Origin: Viola odorata
Taxonomy: Eukaryota > Streptophyta > Magnoliopsida > Malpighiales > Violaceae
Reading direction: 5' to 3'
NCBI GenBank assembly: GCA_963691705.1
Contig: OY829543.1
Coordinates: 45,330,855 to 45,394,854 of the forward strand
DNA: 64,000 nt
Positions 45,375-57,216 of the stretch are shown here, in pieces (the stretch's first letter is position 1; the number at the start of each line of letters is the position of its first letter). A program made the translations under genes and the position numbers. The notes beneath the pieces were generated by a model, which was not told the DNA's origin, made no database searches, and saw nothing but the letters and a program-made list of their open reading frames with translations.

Positions 45375-46986
45375 TAGGGGTGTTCATCGGTCGATACAGT
45401 AATTTTTCGGTATAAAAATTTCGGTATTCGGTATACCGAACTTAAAAAATTAGATACCGTACCATAGTTTCTATTGATCGATACCGTTACTATATTACCG
45501 AAATAATTTCGTTACGGTATTTCGGTATTTCGGTAATACCGAATTAGATACAAATAAGTTATATTTACACCACAGAATGACAAAAAAAAGGGTACATAAC
45601 TATAAAAATAAACAAGAAGCAGAACATAGGATTGTGAAAGCAGTAATTAGAGACATCCAATACATGAAAAGAATCATCCTCACAAATAAGAACCAGTTTT
45701 GGTAACTCTCTACTTATAAAAATAGATTTGTATTAAAGGTTTAAATACCATCACAATTTCATCAGAAACTTCAGCATTCAAAATCCTCAAATTCTCAAAA
45801 TGCAACAACAAATTTGGGTATGCAGGGATGCAAACATGTAAACAAAGAGAAATATCAAATAAGCAACAATCAATTGATCAATCTCTTGCATATACAATCC
45901 AACGTCTCACAACAAACTGAGCATTAAAGCTAGTCACAATATTCATTGGGTCAAATACCCAAATAGCTAAAGATGTAGATTTATCCTCAACTTGGAAATT
46001 AAGTTAAGTCTGGTTTGGGACATTTGAGTGTGGTTTTTTCTTACAACTAAGCATGTGATTACGTAAACCAGAGGTACCATTTCTCTGTGGATGAGCAGGT
46101 ACCTCCTTAGAACAAAAAATACATATACCTACTTGGTCTCCATCCGCATTATCCACTTTCTTGAACTGTTTCCAGTAAGGAGACTTTGCTGCTATCAACT
46201 TCCTTTTTTTTGGAACTTTACGTTGCGCAACAACTCCAACTTCAGTAGCTTGTGCTTGTGTAGCATTTGTAGAAGGTAGTGTTGAAATTCCACCCTCGAT
46301 CTGGCCATCAATGTTGCTGCTTGGTATGGCCTTCATTATATGAAATTTGTATGGAAAAAAAACAATGTGATCACAGACAATCAACTAGCAATTCTTGAAT
46401 ATGCTTATATGATTATATCAAGGCGGCCATGGTTGCAACACTAGTTGAGAAAATTTCACAAGCAACACTGGTTGAGAAAATTGCAGGAAATCAACTAATA
46501 AGGGGATGAATAAGGGAAGGATGATTACCTATTGACCGAAAATTAAGTTGTAATTGAAATTCCAATAAGAGAACTCTTCGTATGATTGCTTTGCCCTAAT
46601 TATGAAGAAAATGAGAAAAGGAGAGTCGAGAGAAGGAGAGAGCGGATGAGATCATTCATGAGAGTGAAAGAGAAGGTTGGAACTTGGACGAATGATTGCC
46701 CTAATTAGTAATTACAAAGCCCATTATGGATTTGACAATTATTACGGGATTGGGCCTCTTGGAGTATTGTAACAATACTAGTAACTAGCCTATATACAAA
46801 ACTGAACTTCGGCAGGTACGGTAATACCGTACCTGCAAATTTTCATATCGTACCGTACCGAACAAAGTTCGGTCGGTAATTCGGTATACCGAACAGTAAA
46901 AAATTAGAAAAAATACCGACCGAATAAAGTAAACTTCGGTACGGTATTACGGTAATTTCGGTACGGTCGGTATTTGCACAGCTCTA
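45375..46986. mobile_element. hAT element keeping a BED zinc finger
   Basis: Ends TAGGGGTGTTCATCGG and GCACAGCTCTA lie within a perfect 8-bp duplication ATCCTAAC (45367-45374 and 46987-46994). The subterminal parts are dense in TTCGGTA/TACCGAA words. The interior carries the start of a transposase gene on the minus strand. Confidence 0.9.
46004..46384 (-). pseudogene. hAT transposase N-terminus, BED-type zinc finger
   Basis: The frame contains SPYWKQFKKVDN, then CIFCSKEVPAHPQRNGTSGL and RNHMLSC, the CX2C...HX(3-5)C arrangement of BED fingers, with a basic KKRK stretch before it that could be a nuclear signal. BED fingers bind the ends of hAT elements. The catalytic and dimerisation regions are missing: the frame ends after PNQT*, so this is a deletion derivative. 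A short BED-only protein could still be made if transcribed. Confidence 0.8.
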
Positions 46987-47081
46987 ATCCTAACTAGTAT
47001 CAGTGTTTACTAATGAAAAAAATAATTTTGTTTTATATAATAATTTTTTTTATTGTGTACGGAGATGGAGAAGATCTTGTA

Positions 47082-47313
47082 CTCCCTCACTCTTTTAATA
47101 ATAGATGCGTTTACTATTTGCACGTATATTAAAAAGACCGAATGACTCACTATTTGAGATAATTTTGCCCCGAATTTTTTATCGGACGTACGTTAAGGAT
47201 TAACGTACGTTAGAAAAAAAGTACAGAATTTTTTGGGTCAAATAGTGAGTCATCCGGCCTCCTTAAAATGCGTGCCGGAACACTACGCGTCTATTAAAAA
47301 AGGATGGAGGGAG
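47082..47313. mobile_element. Stowaway-like MITE 1
   Basis: CTCCCTC...GAGGGAG ends with TA on both sides, 232 bp. The whole element folds: 'tgactcactatttga' pairs with 'tcaaatagtgagtca'. Closely related to MITE 3. Confidence 0.85.
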
Positions 47314-47582
47314 TATTAAATTGTTAAGTCTCAAATCCTATTCTTATGATTTTTAAATATTCTATTTTTTTATTTGTTTTATTATCAAATATTTATCATT
47401 ATCAGGCTCATCATCAAATATATCTATGTGAGGCCAATTTTTTATGCAGGACTGTTGACTGACGGATACTGTGGGTGCCTACGTGGCAAATAATTAGTAT
47501 GTTGTTTCCCTTGTGACGTAGGATCCGCACGTGGATTGCGCACCAATCGCATAGCAAGTAATGTCGTGTAAAGTGTAAACGT

Positions 47583-48449
47583 TAGGGGTGTTTATCGGAA
47601 TTTCGGTTTCGGTTAACTGAAATTTCGAAACCGAAATTCCGGTTGTTCGGAAGAAAAAGTTTGGAATTGAAAAGTTCAGTTTTGGAAATTTCGGATCAGA
47701 ACGGAATTCCATAATTTTGCTTACCCATTTAAGGGTTTTTATTTTATTTCCCTTTCATTTTTAATTCAGATCAAAAACTCGTTGCTTTCCTTTCCGTTTC
47801 ATTATCTCTTCCTCTCAAATCTCTGCTTCCCCCTCATTCCTCACCTCCCTCTTTCTTCCAACTTTTTTCTTTTTAATTTCATCATTCCCTTTCATCTCCT
47901 TGTTCTATTCTTTCCATATCTATTGCTATGTCGAGAGTAGTTGTGCAGATCGGGTGCCGGTGGTTGAGAGGGTGAGGGTCGGTGGCGGTGATTTTGTCTC
48001 GTTTGTTAATTTGAAGATAAAGGGTCATTGAATTGGTTGCTGGAAATAGGAAAGGTAAGTTATTTCAATCCTCAAAAAAGATTTCTGGGTTTTGCTTGAT
48101 TTCAGCAAGCAAGTGGGGTTTTCTGCATTTGATACAAAATTGTTGTAGTGGTGGATTTACCTTCTGGTTTGATTGGTATGATGCAATTAGGCACTGTTCT
48201 TTGATTGGGTTGGCTAAGGCTGGAGTTAATTTGTTGTTGTGTGGCTGATTTTCGCTACGTATATCATGTGTTTGTAAAAATGCCCAAGTGAGTGTTTAAA
48301 TGAGTTCGGAAGTTCCGTTCCATAATAATTTCGGAATCGGAAGTTTGGAATTTAGAAAATTACGGAACAGAATGGAATGAATTTCAAGAATTTTGGAAGT
48401 CCGAACTTTAGAAGTTCGGAAGTTCGGAAACTTCCGATGAACACCCCTA
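47583..48449. mobile_element. Non-autonomous hAT element, uninterrupted copy
   Basis: TAGGGGTGTTTATCGG...CCGATGAACACCCCTA with an 8-bp duplication GTAAACGT (47575-47582 and 48450-48457). It carries the same internal passenger segment as the copy at 9314-12662, here without insertion, including the shared short frame. Confidence 0.92.
48033..48248 (+). other. Short open frame in the hAT passenger segment
   Basis: Contains SGFCLISASKWGF and ends AKAGVNLLLCG, matching 12245-12439 apart from a few residues. Function unknown; may be non-coding. Confidence 0.35.
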
Positions 48450-48669
48450 GTAAACGTAGTCATCAGGTCATGTCGTCATGTCGTAAGCATATTCTCCCTC
48501 GGGCACAATTTATACAACGTTTTTGGCATAGGAAGCAAAATTCAGCCAATAATTAATTTACCAATTTTGTCCCTTGTTCACTTCCAAATTTATGAACATG
48601 TCATTCTCTCTCTCTTTCGGCACAACACTGATTTCTTTCGGCACAACACTGATCTCCATCACCACCAAC

Positions 48670-48967
48670 CAGGTTTACAGGTCCGATTCCTATTGAACTC
48701 GATTCGTGCTACAAGTTACAGTTGTTGGACCTGAGTAGTAATCAATTTACCAGGAATATTCCATCAAGTGTGAGGAAGATTTCGGGACGGGAGATTGCTT
48801 TAAATCTGAGCTCGAACCAGCTTACCGGCGAGATTCCGTCGGAGTTCACCGCGTTGGACAAGCTTGGAGTGCTGGATCTCTCTTACAACCAGCTCACCGG
48901 AGATCTTCATCCTCTCGCCGACTTGCAAAATATGGATCTGGTAATGAAAATGGGGAGCAAATTTTGA
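48670..48967 (+). pseudogene. LRR receptor kinase fragment (RGFR-like)
   Basis: The frame reads GPIPIELDSCYKLQLLDLSS, NQFTRNIPSSV, IALNLSSNQLTGEIPSEFTA and LGVLDLSYNQLTGDL. The wording 'EIALNLS' followed by 'LDKLGVLDLS' is that of the last extracellular repeats of LRR-XI kinases related to the RGF peptide receptors. No start, membrane segment or kinase is present. After QNMDL the reading is lost. It is an isolated piece, about 90 codons, with no adjoining exons seen. Confidence 0.65.
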
Positions 48968-49235
48968 AAGATGACGAAAAAGAAAGATTTGGGAAAGGGT
49001 TGCTCAGATGTGCGATGATATGTTGTTGTTGTGTATGTTGATGGAAACGGATAGAGATTGAGATGATTCCAGATTCCAAGGTGGTGGTGGGTATGAATGG
49101 AAAAGAGGAAGATGGGATGAGGGTAGGGGTAAAATTGGCAAATGGATGAAATTTTTGCTTTGGAAAGTGTGAACATCAATTAATTTGGTCCTTCTTTTCA
49201 GTAAGGAAATGTCATATAAATTGTGCCTCTTAGTA

Positions 49236-49521
49236 CTCCCTCCGTCAAAAAATAATAGACGCGAGTCCACAAATCAAACAATTTAAGAAATAATACTAAA
49301 AAAATGAATAAAGCAACTTTTGTTCAGGGTGGGTAGCTGTGCGGACAAGCGGGCAATAAGGTGCAAGGCAGCAACGGGCAGGCGGGCAACAGACAAGGGC
49401 AGAGCGGGCAGCTAACATGGCCAAAAAAAACTACTTTTTGTTGTATTTATTATCAGGGTGTCAATTATTTTCATACCACCATTTTAGGCCCAAAACATCA
49501 ATGATAAATTGACGGAGGGAG
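49236..49521. mobile_element. Stowaway-like MITE 2
   Basis: CTCCCTCCGTCAAAAAATAA...TTGACGGAGGGAG with TA on both sides, 286 bp. The interior differs from MITEs 1 and 3 and includes a G-rich 'gggcaggcgggcaac' stretch. Confidence 0.8.
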
Positions 49522-49558
49522 TAAGAAGTAGTGTATGTTTGCATTGCGACTTCATAAT

Positions 49559-50463
49559 GGTTTTAAATATCGCCCGTTACGTTACATAACGCCAGATATG
49601 TAATGTTAATTTGTTTCACCATTACCATTATTTCCGTTATATTTTGTTCCCTTTTTGCTTATATTGTCTATTACCGTTATGATTTTCCGTTATAAACTGT
49701 TATATGTTATGAGTTAATAAAAAACTCATTAGGCCTATAAAATCACACTTTCATAACTAAATTCAAGTTATATTTTTAAATCCCATAATAGTAAATATGA
49801 TCTCCATTAAATAATGAATTAATGATAGATTGCTAGTTGTAGTATGGACAACAATATCATGACCATGGTTGTGGAACGTTCAATCAAGATAGTCAAAACT
49901 TTGATAATTCCTCAAGTCTCTCTTCATAACTACGCCCGAAAATTTTCAACATTCACACTCTTACTATGAGGAGCAATAAGAAAATACAAAATTATTTGTT
50001 TACTTTCCATACTCCTCTTTTTACTTAGCATCGACATAGAGATAAGGGGGAACAAGATGGTGGAGATAGAAATACTAATAATCATTATTTTTATTATGAT
50101 CCTCCTAGACATTCATTCTGAGAATGAACAATGTATGTGTGTATTGGTATGCACATTTTTTATTATTTTGATTTGCAAAGTTTTTCTTATTAGAGACGAT
50201 TGTGTATGTAAAACTTAACTAAAAAAATTCTATTTTTAATTAAAGTTTGCTATGCATACTTCATTATTTATTGACAAAAATTAATAGTTTATATATTTAT
50301 TTAATTAAAAGTATCAATTATCTCTAGACGGATGAAATATTTTTAGCATTTACAGATTACTTGTAGCTGCGATGACCGCGATCGTTATATTTTACCATTA
50401 TTTTTTACAATTTCACGCCCATTGCGATTTTCGTTATGTTACCAGTTACCGTTATTTAAAACC
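49559..50463. mobile_element. Element with inverted ends GGTTTTAAATA, unclassified
   Basis: GGTTTTAAATATCGCCCGTT at the left and an inverted AACGG..ATTTAAAACC at the right enclose about 900 bp of AT-rich DNA. ACCGTTA-type words recur near both ends. The flanking duplication is unclear. A MULE or hAT derivative is possible. Confidence 0.5.
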
Positions 50464-50485
50464 ATATTAAGAATGAAGAATAATA

Positions 50486-50718
50486 CTCCCTCCGTCTTTT
50501 ATTAAACGACTTTTACTATTTGTGCACGCATGTTGAGGAGGTCGGATGACTCACTATTTGAGACAATTTTACCCCGAATTTTTTCTCGGACGTACGTTAA
50601 GGATTAATGTACGTTCAAAAAAAAGTACGAAATTTTTTGGGGTCAAATAGTGCGTCATCCGGCCTCCTCGATATGCGTATCTACAGTACGAACGTCATTT
50701 AATATAATCCGGAGGGAG
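50486..50718. mobile_element. Stowaway-like MITE 3
   Basis: CTCCCTCCGTC...CCGGAGGGAG with TA on both sides, 233 bp. Internal 'ctcactatttgagacaattttaccccg' and its inverted partner match MITE 1. Confidence 0.85.
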
Positions 50719-51996
50719 TAATTTATAGTATTTCTTTTTGCAAAAATCTATTAATTCTCAATGATTCAAGGTTACTTTTGCCCCTTTATTTTCTCAATTT
50801 TCGTTTATAGCACCTTACGTTTTACATATCTCAATTTAATTTTTATTTATTAAAAAAATTTATGATAAAACAAACGTTTATACTTAGATTTACAAGGTAC
50901 ATCGGGTGTGAAAAATTGAAATGGGCACTTTATTTATTAAAAAAAATTAATAAATAAAAAATTGTTGTGTATCATAATTTTAAGAAAAAATCGATAAAAA
51001 TTAATTTAACATGAAACACAATTAATTTAACTCAATACTCATAGTACATTATTTGCACGAAAACACATTGGTTCGCGAAACAAACATCATGAATTCGAGA
51101 ACTTGAAGAAATAGAGAATGTATTAGGCACCTTACTTGTATGGATTTAACATAGTGTCACATTGATTTATTTATTTCATGATTTTTCATCAATTGAGTTA
51201 AGGAAAAAAGCTCGAGAAAATGATGAATACAAGATAATATAAACTAATGAATTTTACAAATTGGAAGGAAAGAGACATCAAGTCAAGATGGAATGAAAAG
51301 ATGGAACGAAATAGAAAAGAACAATCAAATAAGAAAAATCAAGTGAAACATGTAATGACTGGATCAGAATAATGAACATTGATTGAATGGAAAAGATGTT
51401 CACAAAACATGATTTGACATCAAGACATTACTTAGGTTGACCATCCACAACAACGGGTGTTAAATTTAGGGTGTTATTCACTTTTTCTCACTGCCACATC
51501 AGCTTAACACCCAACCAAAAAGTTTTTAACACCCACTTGTCACAGTAGGGTGTTATTCACTTTCTCTCCCTTCCACATCATTTAATCATATACCCCACCA
51601 TATTTTTCATTTCTTTTTCTTATTAAATTTATAATTACTATAATCATTACTTTTTATAATATAATAAATAATAAATAATATTTTTTTAATATAAATTAAT
51701 TAAATTTCATAATTTCTTTTCAGATTTTAAAAAATATATACTTTTTTAATATAATAAATAATATATTATATTTTTTAAATTATTTTGAGTAATTATTATG
51801 AAAAAAAAGCATTTAAAAAAGAAGAAAATGAAAAAAAAAGTGTAAAAAACTCTGATTTTTTTTAGTGTCCAAATAATACAAACCTAGTCTCAATTTATAG
51901 ATCTCAAAAAATTAAAAATAATGGTATATTTTTTATAAAATTATTTTCAGTATTTATTATAAAAAAATCTATTTAAAAAATGAGGGGGGGAATAAA
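50719..51996. other. AT-rich sequence without recognisable genes
   Basis: A small repeat of 'gggtgttattcacttt' occurs at about 51471 and 51548. Otherwise nothing recognised. Confidence 0.55.
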
Positions 51997-52131
51997 TAAC
52001 AGCCCGGACCAATGGCAGCGCGCCACGCGCGCGCTGCCATTTGTCTGGGCTGTTAATTTTTAAATAAAAAAAAAAAACTAACAGTGGGGGTCCCACTGTC
52101 AGTTTAGTCCGGTACCAAATTTTGGTACCGG
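51997..52131. repeat. Three consecutive strong hairpins
   Basis: A 59-nt near-perfect inverted repeat (TAACAGCCCGG... with GCGCGC at the centre, 51997-52055) is followed by AAACTAACAGTGGG/TCCCACTGTCAGTTT (52075-52105) and by GGTACCAAATTTTGGTACC (within 52109-52131). They stand in very AT-rich DNA. Confidence 0.85.
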
Positions 52132-52783
52132 GATTATCTTCGTCAGCATTTGGTCCTTATTTGCTCCCCTGCTGCACAAGAAAGTCCCCAAAAATCCATG
52201 GTTTGCTCCCCTACTGCTGATGGTTTTAGACAACCATCGGGAAAAATCTTATAAAAACTATGATAACAAAATAATCTAGTTTGAGATCAATAGCTTGATA
52301 AAAATAAATTAATAAAAAACTCAGTCAAATCAAATAAGCTTTAATGAATTAATTATTAACATCAAATATTAATTATAACAAATACAATTTATTAATTATA
52401 ACAAATATTAATTATAACAAATAAGCTTTGAAAATACATTATTTTCAATTCAAATAAAATCACTTTTTAAGATAAAGAGAACACAACATGTTTTAGAATT
52501 TTATGCGTACTCTCATGAAGAGAAATTAAACCACACGCAGATCTTGAATTTCATTCAATCATGATAAATAATTTTTATAGTGGTGAATAAATACAATTCA
52601 ATAATCATCTCAACGGAGAAGGTTGATTTCAAGGTTAACTAATCGATAAATAACAATGTTTGGATTTATCCTTTTTTGAGGACACCATGTCAAAAAAATT
52701 TAGAATTATGTCAGGATTTTTTGACATTGCGTATCTCTCTACTCTTGCGAAACGCACAACTAACATCTTGTACTCAAGAAATA
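52132..52783. other. AT-rich sequence without recognisable genes
   Basis: Nothing recognised apart from short ATTAATTATAACAAAT repeats near 52365-52425. Confidence 0.55.
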
Positions 52784-52791
52784 CACACACC

Positions 52792-54108
52792 TAGGGCTGC
52801 TCATCGGTACGGTATGGTAGATACCGACCGAAATAATTCGGTATTCGGTATCAAAAAATCCTACCGTACCGTACCGAAATACCGAATTCAATTCGGTACG
52901 GTAATTCGGTATACCGAAACTACCGAAATTAAATCAACCCTATTAAATCAACTACTAGCATTTATGTGTACATTACATTTATGGGAGAGTGTTTTGCTGC
53001 CCAGCATCACATTTACACCTAATGAAACAATACATATAATTCTCATGTCATTACACCAGCAGCACACTTAATCAAAGCACCAGCAGTACATAGCTGAAAT
53101 CATAGCATTACATCTACTAGCATCTAATTTAATCAAACAAGCTGAAACAAAGGAATAAAAAGCAGCAGCTCAAACCCATGTCATCATCCTCAGACTCCTC
53201 CTTCTCTTCCTGCTGCTCTATAATTCATATTCATCCAAACCTAGAACAAATAAATAATAAGCAGCAGCACATTGTAGTTCTAATGAATCAATAGAAAATT
53301 CACAAATCCAAACTATTTGACAATTAACTAATACTGTCATTATATATATATATATATAACTTTCTACATAAGTTCATATCTAACAGTATGTATATATCCA
53401 TTAATATACTATCCTTTAATGTATATATATAACATGAGATTCGGAGTATTAATTAGGAAAAGAATGTCCACAAATGGCCAAAACGAGAAGCTCCAATTCA
53501 ACAATACCATTTTAATTTTTCACACAATTCAAAAAAGCAACAGCCTTTCTTCAAATTTCCAACATCAAATTTAAAGGGTTTTTAAAGAAGAAGACCCAGA
53601 AGACATATAATCACATAAAACAAAATTCAAGAAATGAAATTAGGGCAAGAACAAGAAGCATACCAGCAAGCAGCACCGCAGCAGCGTTTAATGAGAGGGA
53701 AGCGGCGGGTGTAACTGGGGTCGAGGCCGCCGACGGAATGGAACGACAGAACGATGAAACGACCGTAGAATGGAGTGGTAGAAGGGAGTGGTGGTGAGGG
53801 TGAGGGAGACTCTGTTCTGTGACTTCTATCGATTTGAGAAGATAGGGCTGCTCATCATAGTAGATGACAACACAATCCAGGAGAAGATATTTTTCCCAGC
53901 CCACTCAAGCCCACCGAAGCCCACCTAAGCCCATGTTGCATATTAAGGAATTCGGTAGTTCGGCCATACCGATCCAACAAAAATGCCGACCGTACCGTAC
54001 CAAAATTTATTTCGGTACCGAAATTTTTTAAAAAATACCGTCCGAATTTGCGTTCGAACGGTATGGTAATTCGGTATTCGGTATTCGGTATTTCGGTGTG
54101 CAGCCCTA
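52792..54108. mobile_element. Non-autonomous hAT element
   Basis: TAGGGCTGCTCATCGGTACGG...GTGTGCAGCCCTA with an 8-bp duplication CACACACC (52784-52791 and 54109-54116), 1317 bp. TTCGGTA/TACCGAA words crowd the ends, as in the copy at 45375. No transposase coding is legible. Confidence 0.9.
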
Positions 54109-54116
54109 CACACACC

Positions 54117-54534
54117 CAATGTTCCTCTACGTAGTCTAAATTGACATACAACGCCCTCCGTTAGTCAACCCGTTAACAAAAGCTGATATGACATGTTTGA
54201 CCGTTTGAGGTCATTAATTTTTTTCCTCGTGCCACCTCACCATGCCACACTGAAATATGGTGACGTGATCTTTCCTAGAAAAATAATAAAAAACTAAACT
54301 AAAAAAATATTTATTAAGTTTGACTGGACATTTGTTGTTTAAAAAACAATAAATTAACACATTTTCTTTAAAAAAAAGTGTCCCTCAAAACTCAAATTTG
54401 CTTGGCTTGGGTTGGCTGGTGTTCCTCTTTCTTGACATTTTTTGAGCAAACCTGCACGTGACACAAATTAATTAATTAGTTGTCCTACCATGCTGAGTAA
54501 GTACTGTATAATTTAATGTAATGTAATAATGTTC
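54117..54534. other. 3' flank of patatin-like gene 3, duplicated at locus 2
   Basis: The part from about 54375 matches 26400-26548 next to gene 2 (shared GCACGTGACACAAATTAATT), which shows that the array copied genes together with their 3' flanks. Confidence 0.65.
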
Positions 54535-55759
54535 TTACGCGATGAGTTGGTCTTCGTATGCTGCCAAGAGGTCTTCCCCAAGAGCCCTCAGCTTCCTAAG
54601 GTTGTATTCCCTGCCACTTGTTTCGAAATGATAAGGAGGGAAGTAAACTGGTGTTGCAGTAGTGCTAATGCAAGCATCCGCTAGCTTAATGTTCACCGAC
54701 TCGTTGGTTTTAGCCTATATTAACCATTGTATATTATTATAGAAATGAGCACAAGAGTGTTGCAGAAATATAGCGTAGGCACGTCTGATATATATTATCC
54801 GCGAAAGATCTTCTCAATTTTAACTCTTATTTTAGTTTGCACACCTCAATAAATTAATTAATAGACCATTAATCAATGATATTAAATTAGATACTAACGG
54901 CAACTAACTACTTACATTTAAGGTGGAAAAAATGGTGGACTAAAAGAACTTGATATCAAATGAAGTGATGATTCCAAGAGTCGACCAAATTTATCCAAAT
55001 TTATAACAAAATCTATATATAATTTGTAACTAATTAATCTTGAAATGATATAAATCGAATGCGTGTAAGATCGAGGTTACCTCTTGAGAATGTCAAAGGT
55101 TACTTCAAAGATTCTGTCACTTTCTTTCACAGAAAAATCAATCAGTTGTTTTGCAGCATACAGCGGTCGGTTGCTTCCATTTGGGGCGGTGAGCATGGCA
55201 GCGGCAAGGCCGCCGGTGCTACTCCCAGCAATGTAGTCAAAGTAATCTGCAATTCTTGCATCTGGGTTCTCATCCAATTCCTACCATAGATACAACAGAA
55301 AACCATATTACATATATGCTAATTAATAACCCAAGAACATTAGTGATAAGTATAGTAATGGTCCGCTGCATTAGAGTCTCGGGAATGTAGCAAACTACGC
55401 TATAGGAAAGTCATCTTTAACTCTTTAGGATCCTAACAATGATCGAAATAGGATTAGTCTTAATGAAAATGACACCTGGCGGGTAGAGACTGGAAAAAGG
55501 AGGGAAATGATTAAAGGAACACTTGGGCCATTCAAGATTTTAATTAAGAGAACTAATTAGCACTAACCTGGAGCTTCGACTCAAGGAAGGAGAGGATTAC
55601 GGAAGGGACAATGCCTTTGACTCCACCACCATCAATGCTAAGGATTGCAATTGGTTTTTGTGATGAACCATTCGCAGTGATGAGGTTAATGCCTCCATAA
55701 CATTTTAGAAAGAAAAGCGAGAGCAATAAAATTATTGTTGGTGTTTGACGCTTTTGCAT
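54535..55759 (-). pseudogene. Patatin-like gene 3, internally deleted
   Basis: Exon 1 (55759-55568) encodes a hydrophobic start and [12 protein letters not shown]. Exon 2 (55280-55081) has [15 protein letters not shown] with intact nucleophile motif. Both have good GT/AG borders. Only the 3' end of exon 3 is left (about 54985-54916), with an in-frame TAG. Exon 4 (from 54714) breaks after GREYN and joins exon 6 (LRKLRALGEDLLAAYEDQLI) in frame, ending TAA at 54535. The end of exon 4 with the catalytic Asp motif, intron 4, exon 5 and intron 5 are gone. The product could not be an active hydrolase. It is closer to gene 2 than to gene 1. Confidence 0.9.
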
Positions 55760-56713
55760 TTTGTATTGCAGTTTTACTAATTCCAGGTACTAGTGCTAAT
55801 TTAATTATTTGAATTTTTAATCTCATCCGTTCAATTTTATTGAACGATTCAAATTCTTTTAACATGATTGATCATGTTTAAAAGAAAATTAGAGGAGCTC
55901 AATCCTAGTGCTAACTAATTCTGCTCCAGCACTCGGATTATAAATGGACTGTCAGAGCAGTACTTAAATACTTTTTTTCCTTGCCATCAACTCTAAATGT
56001 AAATGTATAGGTTCCCTTTACGAAAAATAAAAAATAAAAACATGCGCGTCGCATGGCAAAGTTTTAAAATCAAAATTATAAAATACATGTAAAAAATAGT
56101 AAAATTTACTCTTACATTTGTATCATGTATTAAAATAAACCACTGCATTTGTAATTGAACTAAATAAACTACCGCATTTATCATTCAGTCAACATTAGTC
56201 GATACTTCCTAAAAATAATTATACTTCGTTTAACATTTAAAAATCAACATAAATCCGAGCTGATTTAGAAATTAAATTTAAAAGTAAAAAAAAAAAATTT
56301 AGAAGTAAAAAAAAAATTGACATGACAACTAAATCAAACAAATAAATAATATTGAGTGGAAAAATATAATGGTTTATTATTTTGATCTCGCTCAATGTTT
56401 TGATGTTGAAAAATGAGAATATTATTTTGATCTCGCTTGATATTTTATTCTTGGATAATTTGATCTTATTTTTTATTTTTCAGTTGCAAAATAATTGTTT
56501 AGCATGACTGGAAAAAAAAATTCATGTAAGCCTTATGCCGTTTCCAAACGAGGTATAATTATTTTAAAAAATTATCTTGTATATGTTTGAAGTTGACTCA
56601 AAAGTCTTGGGGAAAAAAAGAAAGCTGCTGGAAATAATATTCCTTGACTCTCATCTTTGTGCGACTGTTGTTTCTAAATAACAAAGGAATTAAACTTCGT
56701 GAAACCTTTTCAG
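55760..56713. other. AT-rich sequence, promoter side of patatin-like gene 3
   Basis: No coding region or transposon end recognised. Confidence 0.55.
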
Positions 56714-57216
56714 GCTCATGGAATGTTAGTTTGCGGCAAGCATGGTGGGGGAGTTGCAGAGGAGTTCAACTGTGAAACAGATGTTGATGTATGCATTGGA
56801 ACTCTTAGTAAGGCTGCTGGTTGCCATGGTGGATTCATAGCTTGCAGGTAAGACTCTTGGTGCTATGGAGGAGACTAGGAAGTGATTAATTATTAATAGA
56901 AATAAGGTTAGTTTGTCTTTTCATAGGCATGATGTATCTACTTACGTTGACTCAATTGGTTGTCCTATTTAAAAGTATTGAATTTCTTTAAGCTAATGCT
57001 TATTGAAATTAGTTAGCTTTCTGCTGTTTTTTATTTCTTACCCTTTGGCTCCTGTCCTTAAATTTTTCTGAAAGTTTCACTGGACATGAAGATGATTGAT
57101 TTAGTTATCCCAATGTTATACAAACAGCAAAAAGTGGAAGCAACTCATCCAATCAAGGGGTCGTTCTTTTATATTTTCTACTGCTTCACCAGTTCCCATT
57201 GTTGCTGCTGCCTACG
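56714..57216 (+). pseudogene. BIOF: 8-amino-7-oxononanoate (KAPA) synthase, two-exon fragment
   Basis: Exon-like segments 56714-56847 and 57128-57216 keep AG and GT borders and join in phase. They encode AHGMLVCGKHGGG, then DVDVCIGTLSKAAGCHGGF, where the Lys of TLSKA is the PLP-binding lysine of the alpha-oxoamine synthase family. SKKWKQLIQSRGRSFIFSTA and PVPIVAAAYG follow. In plants this enzyme makes KAPA from pimeloyl-CoA and alanine in biotin synthesis. Upstream exons (N-terminal and substrate part) are not found, and downstream the region is cut by LTR sequence at 57440. I regard it as a duplicated gene fragment. It shows no stop or frameshift in the two exons. Confidence 0.8.

Noticed and set aside
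45375..46986. Repeated TTCGGTA/TACCGAA words considered as a CRISPR-like or regulatory array
   Set aside because: They are subterminal repeats of hAT elements, which bind transposase; spacing is irregular and the 8-bp duplication fixes the identity.
51440..52235. Possible MITE spanning GACCATCC...GATGG
   Set aside because: The inverted match is too short and no flanking duplication was found; only the hairpins inside are supported.
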